In this document: one piece after another, positions 46,467 through 55,066 of the stretch
Position numbering within the stretch: the stretch's first letter is position 1
Layout of the letters: every line of letters begins with the position of its first letter
Assembly (NCBI GenBank): GCA_016187125.1
Contig: JACPKF010000004.1
Coordinates: 23,868-78,933, forward strand
Reading direction: 5' to 3'
Length of the DNA: 55,066 nt
Source of the DNA: Candidatus Saccharimonadota bacterium
Lineage (GTDB): Bacteria > Patescibacteriota > Saccharimonadia > Saccharimonadales > UBA10212
Made by a program: the position numbers and the translations under genes
Notes under the pieces: model-generated
What the model saw: the letters and a program-made list of their open reading frames with translations, nothing else
What the model was told of the DNA's origin: nothing
Databases searched by the model: none

Positions 46467-46555
46467 TCCACGCACTGAAAAGACCACGGGTGTCAACCCG
46501 TAGATTAATGGTCTTTTAGTGCGGGATTCCGCTCCCTGGTGTAAGCCTATGCTGA
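46467..46555 (+). ncRNA. HEARO/omega-RNA-like structured element, copy B
   Basis: CCACGCACTGAAAAGACC-(ACGGGTGTCAACCCGT)-AGATTAATGGTCTTTTAGTGCGGGATTCCGCTCCCTGGTGTAAGCCTATGCTGAA. Confidence 0.45.
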
Positions 46556-46605
46556 AAGATATTTCGAGCTCGGGGAGCTTCATTTTTGGTGATATACTTA
46601 AATCA

Positions 46606-46860
46606 ATGGAACCCCGATTTAGTGGACCTGTGAGTCCCGTGAATCCCCAGCCAATGCCGCTAGCGACGGCAATGCAGCCCCTACCAAAACGTCGCAAGTG
46701 GTTAGCTATTTTGGTTTCACTAATTCTTATATTAGCCGCTGGGGCCGGCGTTTATTTTTGGCAGCAGCAGAAAATTAACGATCTAAACAATCAGATTATG
46801 ACATTGAAAGCTGATAACTATCAGTTACGTTATGAGCTTACGGATCTTCGCAGATTCTAG
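46606..46860 (+). CDS. Small membrane protein with coiled-coil-like C-terminus
   Basis: MEPRFSGPVSPVNP..., TM segment, KINDLNNQIMTLKADNYQLRYEL; TATACT 7 nt before the ATG. Confidence 0.6.
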   Translation: MEPRFSGPVSPVNPQPMPLATAMQPLPKRRKWLAILVSLILILAAGAGVYFWQQQKINDLNNQIMTLKADNYQLRYELTDLRRF

Positions 46861-47041
46861 TAATTCTTCCTAATCTCCTCTCGCGCAACATTGTGCGACT
46901 CGCCAGTCCTGCATTTTTGGGCCTGTATGGTTGGGGGCCATTTTAGGATCTTTTGTTATAGTATGTCTATATTTTCATTATTGAGTTTGAGATGTGAAAG
47001 GTCCGTCCTTTCACATTGGCTGCGGGAAGGAACAGCAAAGC

Positions 47042-47527
47042 ATGAGATATTACGAAGCTAATCAAAACTACGTTGTTATTTTGGCCAAGGGCGAGGAGCT
47101 GATGGACTGTCTGCGGCAGTTCGCTCGGGAATCCGGTGTATCGGCGGCTTGGCTCCAAGGTATCGGCGCCGCGCTAGAGGCAGAGGTTGGTTATTATCAC
47201 CTGGACAGCCAAAGCTACCAATGGAAAGCCTTTAGCGGCCCGCTGGAAATTACCAATTTGCAAGGTAATATTGTTAACCTCTTCGAGCCTGAGCGGCCTC
47301 AGAGCCGAAGGCCTGAGCCTGTCGAACGGGTCAAAAAACAGGGAGAGCCGGCCTTGCATGTACACGTGACAATGGCTAACGATACCTACGGTTGCATCGG
47401 CGGCCACGTCAAGAAGTTGACTGTTTCTGCCACCTGTGAAATATTCGTCCAAAAAATTAATCTGGCGCTAACCCGCCAGCGTGACACGGCCGTGGGACTC
47501 GAGCTGCTGCAGCCGGCCAGTGAATAA
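47042..47527 (+). CDS. PPC/DUF296 domain protein
   Basis: MRYYEANQNYVVILAKGEELMDCLRQFARESGV..., LHVHVTMANDTYGCIGGHV; SD GGAAGGA before ATG 47042. Confidence 0.75.
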   Translation: MRYYEANQNYVVILAKGEELMDCLRQFARESGVSAAWLQGIGAALEAEVGYYHLDSQSYQWKAFSGPLEITNLQGNIVNLFEPERPQSRRPEPVERVKKQGEPALHVHVTMANDTYGCIGGHVKKLTVSATCEIFVQKINLALTRQRDTAVGLELLQPASE

Positions 47528-47699
47528 TCTAGATCGCAAGAAAAAATTAATTTTTTAAGCAACCTATTGATACCTTAAGTCGACAGGGTTAAGAAGTTGT
47601 TCCGCACATTTCTAAACCTAAGCAGATATTTGACTTTAAAAACGTTGGGTAGATAATATTAGCCATCAACTATTAATCTCAAACAAAGAGGATTTTATT

Positions 47700-48008
47700 A
47701 TGTCATCATCACCAGAAGCCATTGATCCACCAAATAATGGGCATGCCAAGCCAGATACGAAATGGGGAGTTCCAGGCTATGTTTTTAGTCTTGAAACCGA
47801 TGACTTAGAAGGGGATGGAGTTCTAGTTGAAAAATATTTAAGAAGGAGTGGGCAGCCCGTGCGAGCCGGTGGTGGAGTTCTTGCAGACAGACACTATGCC
47901 AAGCCTCATGTCGAATATGTAATTGATCAACCCGAACTATCTCCGAGAGCTAGGGAAAGACTTATTAAACACGGTCATCATCTAATTAGAGGTGAGCTAC
48001 AAGACTAG
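47700..48008 (+). CDS. Hypothetical protein
   Basis: 102-aa ORF with SD AAAGAGGA. Confidence 0.5.
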   Translation: MSSSPEAIDPPNNGHAKPDTKWGVPGYVFSLETDDLEGDGVLVEKYLRRSGQPVRAGGGVLADRHYAKPHVEYVIDQPELSPRARERLIKHGHHLIRGELQD

Positions 48009-48012
48009 AACG

Positions 48013-48870
48013 CTAGTGAGCTGAATGGGCTATCAAGATAACGGTTAGCCCGATGGTGGCCAGACCGGTAGCTATGATTTTTTGTTTTAAGTAGTTGCGC
48101 TCGCCCAGCAAGACTATACCAAGCAAGACAATCAGAATAACGCTAAGGCTCGATATATAAACCGACAGGCTGACAGCCGTGCCTACCACAAGTGCTAGTT
48201 GTATGCCATAGGCCGAGACTGCTCGCAGCACCATCATCAAGCTAAATTCGTAAGTAGCAAAAGACCTAAGCTCTAATCTTTGTTGCCGAAAGGCTAACAT
48301 TGCCCACATAACCAGCGCGCTAGTTATCATCACCAACGGCGCGTACTGCATGTAGCCAACGTCTCTGATCAATATTTTCTCGATCGCGGCTAAAAAGCTA
48401 ATTACTATGGCTGCCGCGATACCCCAACGCAGCCCAAGAGTTGTAAGCTGCCTACTACCCTTTTGCCTGACACTCACAACCGCCAAAAAAATCAGCAGGC
48501 CGCCCAGTATTTGTAGAGGGATTAGCTTTTCTCCTACAAAGATTATGCCCAGAATGGTAGTAATAATTATCCGTAAATTGAATAAAACAGAATAAACGCT
48601 GGCTTCCAGATATTGCAGGGCTTTAACACTGGTAATATTAAAAACCACGGCCAAAGCTATAGCCCCCGACGCGTAAATTAAAGTTTTGGCATCGTAGGCG
48701 GCCAGGTTAATGGGCTTAAAGGCCATGACAAAGATTAGTGGGACGGCAACGGCTGTTTGCATCAACGTAGCTAGAGTTAGCGGGTCGGCCTTTTGCAGAA
48801 GCGAGCGTCTGAGTAAGAGGTTATAACCTGTAATACCTACCAAATGAAAGCCCAAGAAAACCAGCCACAT
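48013..48870 (-). CDS. EamA/DMT-family transporter
   Basis: About 10 TM segments; IFVGEKLIPLQILGGLLIFLAV and VILLGIVLLGERNYLKQKIIATGLATIGL repeats. Confidence 0.8.
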   Translation of the reverse strand: MWLVFLGFHLVGITGYNLLLRRSLLQKADPLTLATLMQTAVAVPLIFVMAFKPINLAAYDAKTLIYASGAIALAVVFNITSVKALQYLEASVYSVLFNLRIIITTILGIIFVGEKLIPLQILGGLLIFLAVVSVRQKGSRQLTTLGLRWGIAAAIVISFLAAIEKILIRDVGYMQYAPLVMITSALVMWAMLAFRQQRLELRSFATYEFSLMMVLRAVSAYGIQLALVVGTAVSLSVYISSLSVILIVLLGIVLLGERNYLKQKIIATGLATIGLTVILIAHSAH

Positions 48871-48985
48871 AAACTTAAGTGTACACCCCTTGATTTAGTC
48901 ACCTGACCTATATACACTTTTTTAACCAATTCGTAATCTCTGATTGAAGTTAAAACTTCTGATTAACTTATGGTAAACTTGGGTT

Positions 48986-49234
48986 ATGGTAATTCAAAAT
49001 ATTTCGACTAAAGAACTGCGCGAACAGCTGCCGAAGGTCCGCGCTGGGCTCGCCCGCGGCGACCATTTCCTCTTGATCTACCGTTCTAGGCCAATTGCCC
49101 GCTTAGAGCCTGTGGAACAGAGATCTTTAACGGGCAGCCGTGTCCGAGGCGGGGGCCTGCGCTTGCAAGCCAATTCTAAACAAAGACTGACGCCCGAGTA
49201 CCTCAAAAAACTTGCCAGCCAGCGCTATGAATAA
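48986..49234 (+). CDS. Phd/RelB-type antitoxin (VapB-like)
   Basis: NISTKELREQLPKVRAGLARGDHFLLIYRSRPIARLEPV; start overlaps with PIN toxin ORF downstream. Confidence 0.75.
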   Translation: MVIQNISTKELREQLPKVRAGLARGDHFLLIYRSRPIARLEPVEQRSLTGSRVRGGGLRLQANSKQRLTPEYLKKLASQRYE

Positions 49235-49652
49235 ACCGGCATCAGTCTTCCTTGATGCCAACGTGCTGATTTATTTTCTCGATGAAACTGCCAGGCAACA
49301 CACCGTAACAATCTCTAACTTGCAAAATCTAGTTGATAAGCAGGCACAATTATATACATCACACCATGTTATTGAAGAAGTGTTATTTATCGTAAGCAAA
49401 CTGGCAAGCTCTAAAGCTGTAGTTACTGTGGCCATCAAACAAATAGCCAAACTGCCAGGGCTGTTATTAGTTGAGCCGGCGACCGACCTTCAATTTGCGC
49501 TAAGATACGTGGAACTTTGGCAAAAAACAAGCTTAGGGATTAATGATGCCTTACTTCTGCAACTAATTATTGACGGTAGTATAGGCCAGATTTTCAGTTT
49601 TGACGCCGCACTACTGCGCCAGGCAAAAAAGTTCGGTATCCAGGCAGCATAA
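49227..49652 (+). CDS. PIN-domain toxin (VapC-like)
   Basis: VFLDANVLIYFLDETARQ, GINDALLLQLIIDGSIGQIFSFDAALL. Confidence 0.85.
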   Translation: MNKPASVFLDANVLIYFLDETARQHTVTISNLQNLVDKQAQLYTSHHVIEEVLFIVSKLASSKAVVTVAIKQIAKLPGLLLVEPATDLQFALRYVELWQKTSLGINDALLLQLIIDGSIGQIFSFDAALLRQAKKFGIQAA

Positions 49653-49932
49653 AACGGTTGTCGTATCTATTTACATACTCTATGAGGTTTTGAAATAAGT
49701 GCGTGGGTTATAACAATTTAAGCGCTCAAGAAGAAGCCGATCAACCAGCCAATAGTAGTGCCTCAAGCTGAGAGCCAGCTGAACGTGGTTTATATAACTG
49801 TGGATAACATTTGTAATATGCCGCGGAATTAGAGATAGTGTAAGTTAAGCATTAATCAAGACAAAGGAGGGCCTATAGCAACTTAAGCAAACTTCGATCA
49901 ACGCAAATCATATAAATTTAAAGGAGAAATGA

Positions 49933-52809
49933 ATGTTACGTAAATTACGTGATATAGCAGTGATAGGAGCTTTGCTGACCCTGCTAATAGGGCCTTCTGC
50001 AGCCTATGCAGCTGCTACTCTTTCAGGAGCTACGTTGGACTTCGGTCAAGGCGGCTCCAAGATCTGGGATGATGGAGATCTAAAGATCTCGACCGACAAC
50101 TTCCTATATCTTGGCGGTCCTTCATTGACTTATGTTTCCAACGCCCTTGAGGTGCACGGTGCTATTCGTGTAGGCAATGCCTTCACAGGCGCCTTCAACG
50201 GCTCCCAGATCTACGATGATGGCGCATTGCGCATCCAAGGCAACACGTCTGGCGGTACTGTCATAAGCGGTGCTGTTCAGTTTACTGGTACAGTTACGGG
50301 CTTGCCCGCAGCTGCCGGTTCCGTTGCTTTGACCCCAACCACTGCTCAGACAATTTTGCCGAGTACTAACACTGTTCCTTTGACAGTTCAGCTGGTATCT
50401 GGTGGCAACACCAATATTTTGAACTTGAACAGCGCTGCTGGCACAACCGTCTTTAGTGTGGGCTCAACTGGTAACACAGCTGTTTCCGGCACTTTGACAG
50501 TCACCAATGACGCTACCTTCGCAGGAAACGTCACACTAGGTGATGCCGCTGCTGACACGATCACCTTCACTGGTACGCCAACCTTCGGTACAGTCGCTGC
50601 TACAACTGTCACAGCCGTTACATATAATGGCACGGCTGTGGGCACAAATGGTGTACTATTCAACAACCTCACCACTGGTAACATCACCGTCGGTGGTGTC
50701 CAGACCACAGGTACGATTACCATCGGTGCCGCCGCTGCCCAAACTGGCAACGTCGTCATTAACGGTGGCATAACTGGTGGTGCGAACACCTTGTTCAATA
50801 ACTCCACGACTTCAACCATCGCCATTGGCGGTGCCTTGACAACCGGAACATTGACACTCGGTAACGCTGCCGGTACTGGCGCCGTAGTTCTTAGTGGTGG
50901 TACAACCGCTGCTAACACCCTGTTTGCTAATGTCACAACTGGTACCATTACACTTGGTGCTGGTTTAACCGGTGGTGCCTTTACCCTTGGTGCGGCTGCT
51001 AACACCGCTGCGACCGTACTTAATGGTGGTACAACCGCTGCTAACACCATATTCGCTGGAACTACAACTGGTTCCATTACCCTTGGCGCTGGTTTGACAA
51101 CTGGTAACTTGACACTCGGTAACGCTGCGGCCACGACTAGCCAAACCATCATCAACGGTGGTTTAAGCACTACAACGGCTGCGCCTAACCAATTGTTCCC
51201 CAACGTTACTACTGGTAACTTGTCAATCGGACAAGGCCTGACAACCGGTGGCATCTGGATTGGCGGTGGCGTAATTGCCGCTGGCGTAATCAATGTTGCT
51301 AACGGTACAGTCGCTGGTGCTGCCAATGCTGGAGCCCAGACAGTCAATATTGCTGGCGCTTTGGCCACAGGTGCAAATACCGTCAACATCGCATCTGGCG
51401 CTGGTACGGGTAACACTGTTAATGTTGCAAGCGGTGTCAACACCGGCACTGATACCATAAACTTAGGAAGTGGTAACGGTGCAACTAAGACCGTTAACAT
51501 TGCCACTGGTGTAACAACCACGGCAACTAATGTTAATGTCGCAACTGGTGCAGCCGCTGCCACGGTTACCATCGGTAACGTCACTGGCGCAACTGCCGTT
51601 AACATCAACACTGGTACGGGTGCTTCAACCTTTGCCACAACCGGCGCTGGTACCTTAGTTGTCGGTGGTGCCGCAAGCACAGGTGCACTGACTTTTGGTG
51701 CAAGCACAGGTGCTGGCCAAACGGTTAACATCGGCACTGGTGCTTCAACTGGTGCAGACATTGTTAACATTGGTACTGGTACAGCCACAACCTCTAAGAC
51801 GGTTAACATTGCTACTGGTGCCATTTCGACAGTCAACATTGGTACCGGCGCCTTTGCCAATACTCTCAATATTGGTACGGGTAACACTACCGGTGTAGTC
51901 ACATTTGGTGCTACTGCCGCTACTGGTAACACGATCATCCGTGGTACTCAGACAACTGGTACAAATGCTCTGTTTGACAACACCACAACCGCTAACACCA
52001 CATTCTTGAACGGTGTCACAACTGGTACCATCACCATCGCTGGTGCTTTGACTACCGGTACCTACACGGTTGGTACAGCTACCGCTACTGGAACCACCAC
52101 TTACCGTGGTACTCAGACAACTGGCGTGAACGCACTGTTTGACAACACCACAACCGCTAACACCACATTCTTGAACGGTGTCACAACTGGTAACATTACC
52201 ATCGCTGGTGCTTTGACGACTGGTGTCTACACGGTTGGTACAGCTGCCGCTACTGGCAACACTGTTTACCGTGGTACTCAAACAACTGGTACAAACTCAC
52301 TGTTTGACAACACCACAACCGCTAACACCACGATGTTTGCTGGTGTCACAACTGGTACCATCACCATCGCTGGTGCTGTGACGACTGGTAACATCGCTAT
52401 TGGCAACGCAGGCGCCAACGGAAACACAGTCACCATTAACTCTGGTTCCACTACAACTGGACGAGTTATCTTGGCTGGTAGTGGTCAGTTAGACTTCAAT
52501 GGTACGGCTCCTGCTGCCCCAGCCGCAACTGGCGCAGGTACAGGTACCATCATCGCTAACTCGACTGACGCTGTAGGACAGATTGGTGTTGACTCACAGG
52601 TACTTAACACTGCCCTGGTCTTGACCTTCAGCCACACCTACACGGTGGCTCCTCTTTGTGTAATCGCAGGTGCGGATGCCGGTGCTGCCACAGCAATTGG
52701 TAGTGCAGCCGGGGTCATTGTTACCTCGGATGCAACCACCATGACCTTGACCTACACAGGTGTTGCTTCTGCCAAGACGTTCAACTACCACTGCTTCAAA
52801 GCTACATAG
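49933..52809 (+). CDS. Large secreted repetitive (Gly/Thr/Ala-rich, beta-repeat) surface protein
   Basis: Signal-peptide-like N-terminus; repeats such as NTTTANTTFLNGVTTG(T/N)ITIAGALTTG; SD AAAGGAG. Confidence 0.85.
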   Translation: MLRKLRDIAVIGALLTLLIGPSAAYAAATLSGATLDFGQGGSKIWDDGDLKISTDNFLYLGGPSLTYVSNALEVHGAIRVGNAFTGAFNGSQIYDDGALRIQGNTSGGTVISGAVQFTGTVTGLPAAAGSVALTPTTAQTILPSTNTVPLTVQLVSGGNTNILNLNSAAGTTVFSVGSTGNTAVSGTLTVTNDATFAGNVTLGDAAADTITFTGTPTFGTVAATTVTAVTYNGTAVGTNGVLFNNLTTGNITVGGVQTTGTITIGAAAAQTGNVVINGGITGGANTLFNNSTTSTIAIGGALTTGTLTLGNAAGTGAVVLSGGTTAANTLFANVTTGTITLGAGLTGGAFTLGAAANTAATVLNGGTTAANTIFAGTTTGSITLGAGLTTGNLTLGNAAATTSQTIINGGLSTTTAAPNQLFPNVTTGNLSIGQGLTTGGIWIGGGVIAAGVINVANGTVAGAANAGAQTVNIAGALATGANTVNIASGAGTGNTVNVASGVNTGTDTINLGSGNGATKTVNIATGVTTTATNVNVATGAAAATVTIGNVTGATAVNINTGTGASTFATTGAGTLVVGGAASTGALTFGASTGAGQTVNIGTGASTGADIVNIGTGTATTSKTVNIATGAISTVNIGTGAFANTLNIGTGNTTGVVTFGATAATGNTIIRGTQTTGTNALFDNTTTANTTFLNGVTTGTITIAGALTTGTYTVGTATATGTTTYRGTQTTGVNALFDNTTTANTTFLNGVTTGNITIAGALTTGVYTVGTAAATGNTVYRGTQTTGTNSLFDNTTTANTTMFAGVTTGTITIAGAVTTGNIAIGNAGANGNTVTINSGSTTTGRVILAGSGQLDFNGTAPAAPAATGAGTGTIIANSTDAVGQIGVDSQVLNTALVLTFSHTYTVAPLCVIAGADAGAATAIGSAAGVIVTSDATTMTLTYTGVASAKTFNYHCFKAT
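51941..52435 (+). repeat. Near-identical 165-bp (55-codon) tandem units
   Basis: GTGGTACTCAGACAACTGG recurs at 51941, 52106 and (one mismatch) 52271. Confidence 0.8.
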
Positions 52810-52970
52810 GATTAGTTGATGCTGTTTCGCTAGCTAGACTAGAAACCGGGTCGCTCCCAGTTCTGAAAACTACGAGCAGTAAGTCCAAAAACAGGTCTCT
52901 TTCGAGGCCTGTTTTTGCTAGTCTATGAAAAGATTAAAGTCTGAAAGTGTTTCTGATATAGTATTTGGAT

Positions 52971-53876
52971 ATGAAATTAGCTCGCGCCCCCCGCAAAATT
53001 TATCTGCCGCTTTTAGGTCTAGCGTTAGTTTTGGCGGTCGGGCTTGCCTACAGGGAGGTCTGGCATAAGCCGGCCAAGCCGGCTGTGGTAGAGGCAAAAT
53101 ACGTTAGTTTTACTGGTAACTACCTTTTTACTATTCCGGCTAAATACACTGCCAACGGCACAGCCATACCTGATGTTGCGCTGGTATACCCAAAGGCATC
53201 ATCCCTCCAAGACGGGCAGAGTCTTAATGACCTGTATGCAAACGGCGCTGTCGCTGTCCAGCCAATCAGGGAACTCAAAAATGACGACCCCCAAGCATTT
53301 AATGCCTATGTTACGGGCGTATTGGCGGCTGAGCTGAGGAAGACCTTTAAGGCAGCGACTGATCTACGCCCCGCCAAGCAGAAAGGGGTTGATGCGGTTG
53401 AAGTTTCTGCCTTAGGGGGAGCCGGCAAGGTTTTTAGAATAAACTACGCAATTGACTTAGCCCAGCCGGTACTTGTGGTGGCCCAAGACCGTAGCGATGC
53501 TTTTAAAGCCGTTGGTTCTTCTATGGAAGATCTTATGAAGAGCAACTTGAAAACTGACATAGACCAGGCCGCCCAGGCCGCAAAGGAAACTGCACAAGGA
53601 CTCAAAGACCAAAAGATTAAGGAGTTAAGAAAAAACGCCTCGTCCGGATTTAAGAAAAAGACGACCGAGGTGCAGCTGGCTGATACTCTTCAAAAGTCGA
53701 GCCAGTATTTCCAGCGGCCAATTAGCATTGTCGGCGGTTTGTACAACGGCGAATTTTTTATTGCTCAACTTGTTTTTGAAGTAAAAGCGGCGGGCGACCA
53801 ACCTGTGCCAGGGGTAGTATCACTACATAAAGAAGGCAAAACCTGGAAACTTGACGACCTACAGTTGCCTAAATAG
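52971..53876 (+). CDS. Secreted/membrane-anchored hypothetical protein, paralog of 53982..54890
   Basis: Shared layout: TM, Y(L/V)F(T/K)IP..Y, S..PKAF..YV.G, QS..Y....I.I.GG.Y..GEF. Confidence 0.65.
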   Translation: MKLARAPRKIYLPLLGLALVLAVGLAYREVWHKPAKPAVVEAKYVSFTGNYLFTIPAKYTANGTAIPDVALVYPKASSLQDGQSLNDLYANGAVAVQPIRELKNDDPQAFNAYVTGVLAAELRKTFKAATDLRPAKQKGVDAVEVSALGGAGKVFRINYAIDLAQPVLVVAQDRSDAFKAVGSSMEDLMKSNLKTDIDQAAQAAKETAQGLKDQKIKELRKNASSGFKKKTTEVQLADTLQKSSQYFQRPISIVGGLYNGEFFIAQLVFEVKAAGDQPVPGVVSLHKEGKTWKLDDLQLPK

Positions 53877-53981
53877 CTTGGAAAAAAACTAATTTTCTCA
53901 GCTAGCCCTCAGGATAAATAGGTAGAATAGGGTCAACCTAAGCTTGAAGGAAACAATAAATTATATGGTAAACTATCTGCT

Positions 53982-54890
53982 ATGATTAAAAAACTTACTT
54001 CACTATCGCACAAAACACTGTTTCTATTTCTAGTTATTATAATAGCTATAGGGGCAGTTTTTTATGTATCCGCCAACAAAGCAAAGCCAATTGCCACAAG
54101 CGGGTTACCCGAGTATCTCAACCTTGGCAACAGCTATGTTTTTAAAATTCCCAAAAACTATAGCGTCGACGCCCAATCTGTACCGGGCGCGGAACTAATC
54201 TATTCTACTCCGATAACTGCCAAAACCGTGGATGACATTTATAATCAAAGTGGCATAGCCGCCCAACCACTAGCTTTGACCGACCATAGTCCCAAGGCCT
54301 TCAAGGATTACGTTAATGGCACTTATTTGTCCGACTTAAAGAAAAACCTTTCTACGAACGATGTTGAGGTCAAATTTGGCAAAACCAACGGCTCGGACAA
54401 TGTCAAGATAACCGTCAGGAAAGATGGCAAGCAAATAAGATATATTTATCTAAAAGGTGGCCAGCATCCGGTGGCAGTTTTAGCCAAAACCGAAACAGAT
54501 AACTTCAAAGTGATTGAGCAAACAATAAATGATGTCGAAAATAGCGATCTTGAAAATGAAACCGATGGTATAAAAAAGTCAATCCAAAACAATATCCAAC
54601 TGGCTAAAGACCAAAAAGCCCAGGAACTATATGCCGGTGCTGCGCCAGCCCTGCGCGCACAAATAACTCAAGACACGCTGGCCTCGGGCCTAAAAAGCGC
54701 TTCTTCATATCTGGCCCAAAACATTGCCGTTAGCGGCGGTAGTTATAGTGCAGGCGAATTTTCGGCCGCACTGCGCTTTACTCCGGTGGGCCAGGACAAT
54801 CCTCAACCGACCTTCGGAGCCATAGCCCTAAAAAAAATTGACGGCCAATGGAAACTCCAAGCCCTGTCACTGCCAACACCGAAGCAATAA
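53982..54890 (+). CDS. Secreted/membrane-anchored hypothetical protein, paralog of 52971..53876
   Basis: As above; TAAACT 7 nt before the ATG. Confidence 0.65.
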   Translation: MIKKLTSLSHKTLFLFLVIIIAIGAVFYVSANKAKPIATSGLPEYLNLGNSYVFKIPKNYSVDAQSVPGAELIYSTPITAKTVDDIYNQSGIAAQPLALTDHSPKAFKDYVNGTYLSDLKKNLSTNDVEVKFGKTNGSDNVKITVRKDGKQIRYIYLKGGQHPVAVLAKTETDNFKVIEQTINDVENSDLENETDGIKKSIQNNIQLAKDQKAQELYAGAAPALRAQITQDTLASGLKSASSYLAQNIAVSGGSYSAGEFSAALRFTPVGQDNPQPTFGAIALKKIDGQWKLQALSLPTPKQ

Positions 54891-54914
54891 AATGCTGAGC
54901 GCTTTCCATGAACC

Positions 54915-54960
54915 CTTCACCATTCACCCTTCACCATGCATTGACCATTTACCATTAACT
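54915..54960. repeat. Degenerate heptamer array (CCTTCACCATTCACCCTTCACCATGCATTGACCATTTACCATTAAC)
   Basis: Same units as 23700..23812 and the lepA insertion. Confidence 0.65.
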
Positions 54961-55066
54961 ATGATGTAAAGCATGAGCAATTTCATATTTTACACTGTCT
55001 GTTTACAATGCTTATCATGTCCGATAAGTTCTTAGCACTTGATATACGAACGGTAAACTTTAGCAG

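Noticed and set aside
50388-51938. 516-aa ORF antisense to the repetitive surface protein
   Set aside because: Mirror frame of a low-complexity GGT/ACT/GCT-rich gene; composition (V/P/A/T/M-rich) is a codon artefact and there is no credible start context.
51745-52281. 178-aa antisense ORF in the same repeat region
   Set aside because: Cys/Ser/Gly-rich artefact of the tandem repeat read on the opposite strand.
51941-52435. Possible CRISPR or satellite array
   Set aside because: 165-bp period in frame within a coding gene, no spacer-like unique segments.
1-55066. Alternative genetic code (UGA = Gly) as in SR1/Gracilibacteria
   Set aside because: Standard-code ORFs are full length and at least one gene (27773..28261) ends in TGA; no in-frame TGA needs recoding.

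Overview
Gene-dense window from what looks like a Candidate Phyla Radiation (Patescibacteria, probably Saccharibacteria-like) genome using the standard code. This placement is inferred from gene content and the abundance of small palindromic repeats, not from a search. Recognisable genes: rimK plus a zinc-protease partner, a GGDEF protein, a heat-shock cluster (hrcA/grpE/dnaK/dnaJ) laced with unknown small ORFs, two tandem guanylate-kinase-like genes, lepA, murJ, murC-like, a HhH-GPD glycosylase, tsaC, an ABC exporter pair, aspS, a PaaX/Cas2-like regulator, CNNM/CorC-type, NRAMP, P-type ATPase and CPA2 transporters, DsbA, SDR, an EndoQ-like PHP protein, MazEF-like and VapBC-like TA pairs, tRNA-Asn and a 958-aa repetitive secreted protein. 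Most interesting non-obvious signals: (1) three copies of a cryptic leader ORF, MNPVR...F*, whose RNA forms a stem burying the SD/start of the next gene (rimK, murJ, CNNM), with synonymous substitutions and compensatory pairing; (2) a 26-aa leader ORF before dnaK that repeats the DnaK N-terminus MGKIIGIDL with every codon after ATG changed synonymously; (3) a cobalamin-riboswitch-like aptamer before an unknown zinc-ribbon protein; (4) two orphan structured RNAs resembling HEARO/omega-RNA; (5) a 40-bp palindrome pair bracketing the PaaX/Cas2-like gene; (6) palindromic and heptameric repeats inserted in frame into dnaJ, dnaK, lepA and other genes; (7) a double CIRCE plus a perfect 27-nt palindrome in the hrcA leader. 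All calls were made by eye; no searches or folding were run.
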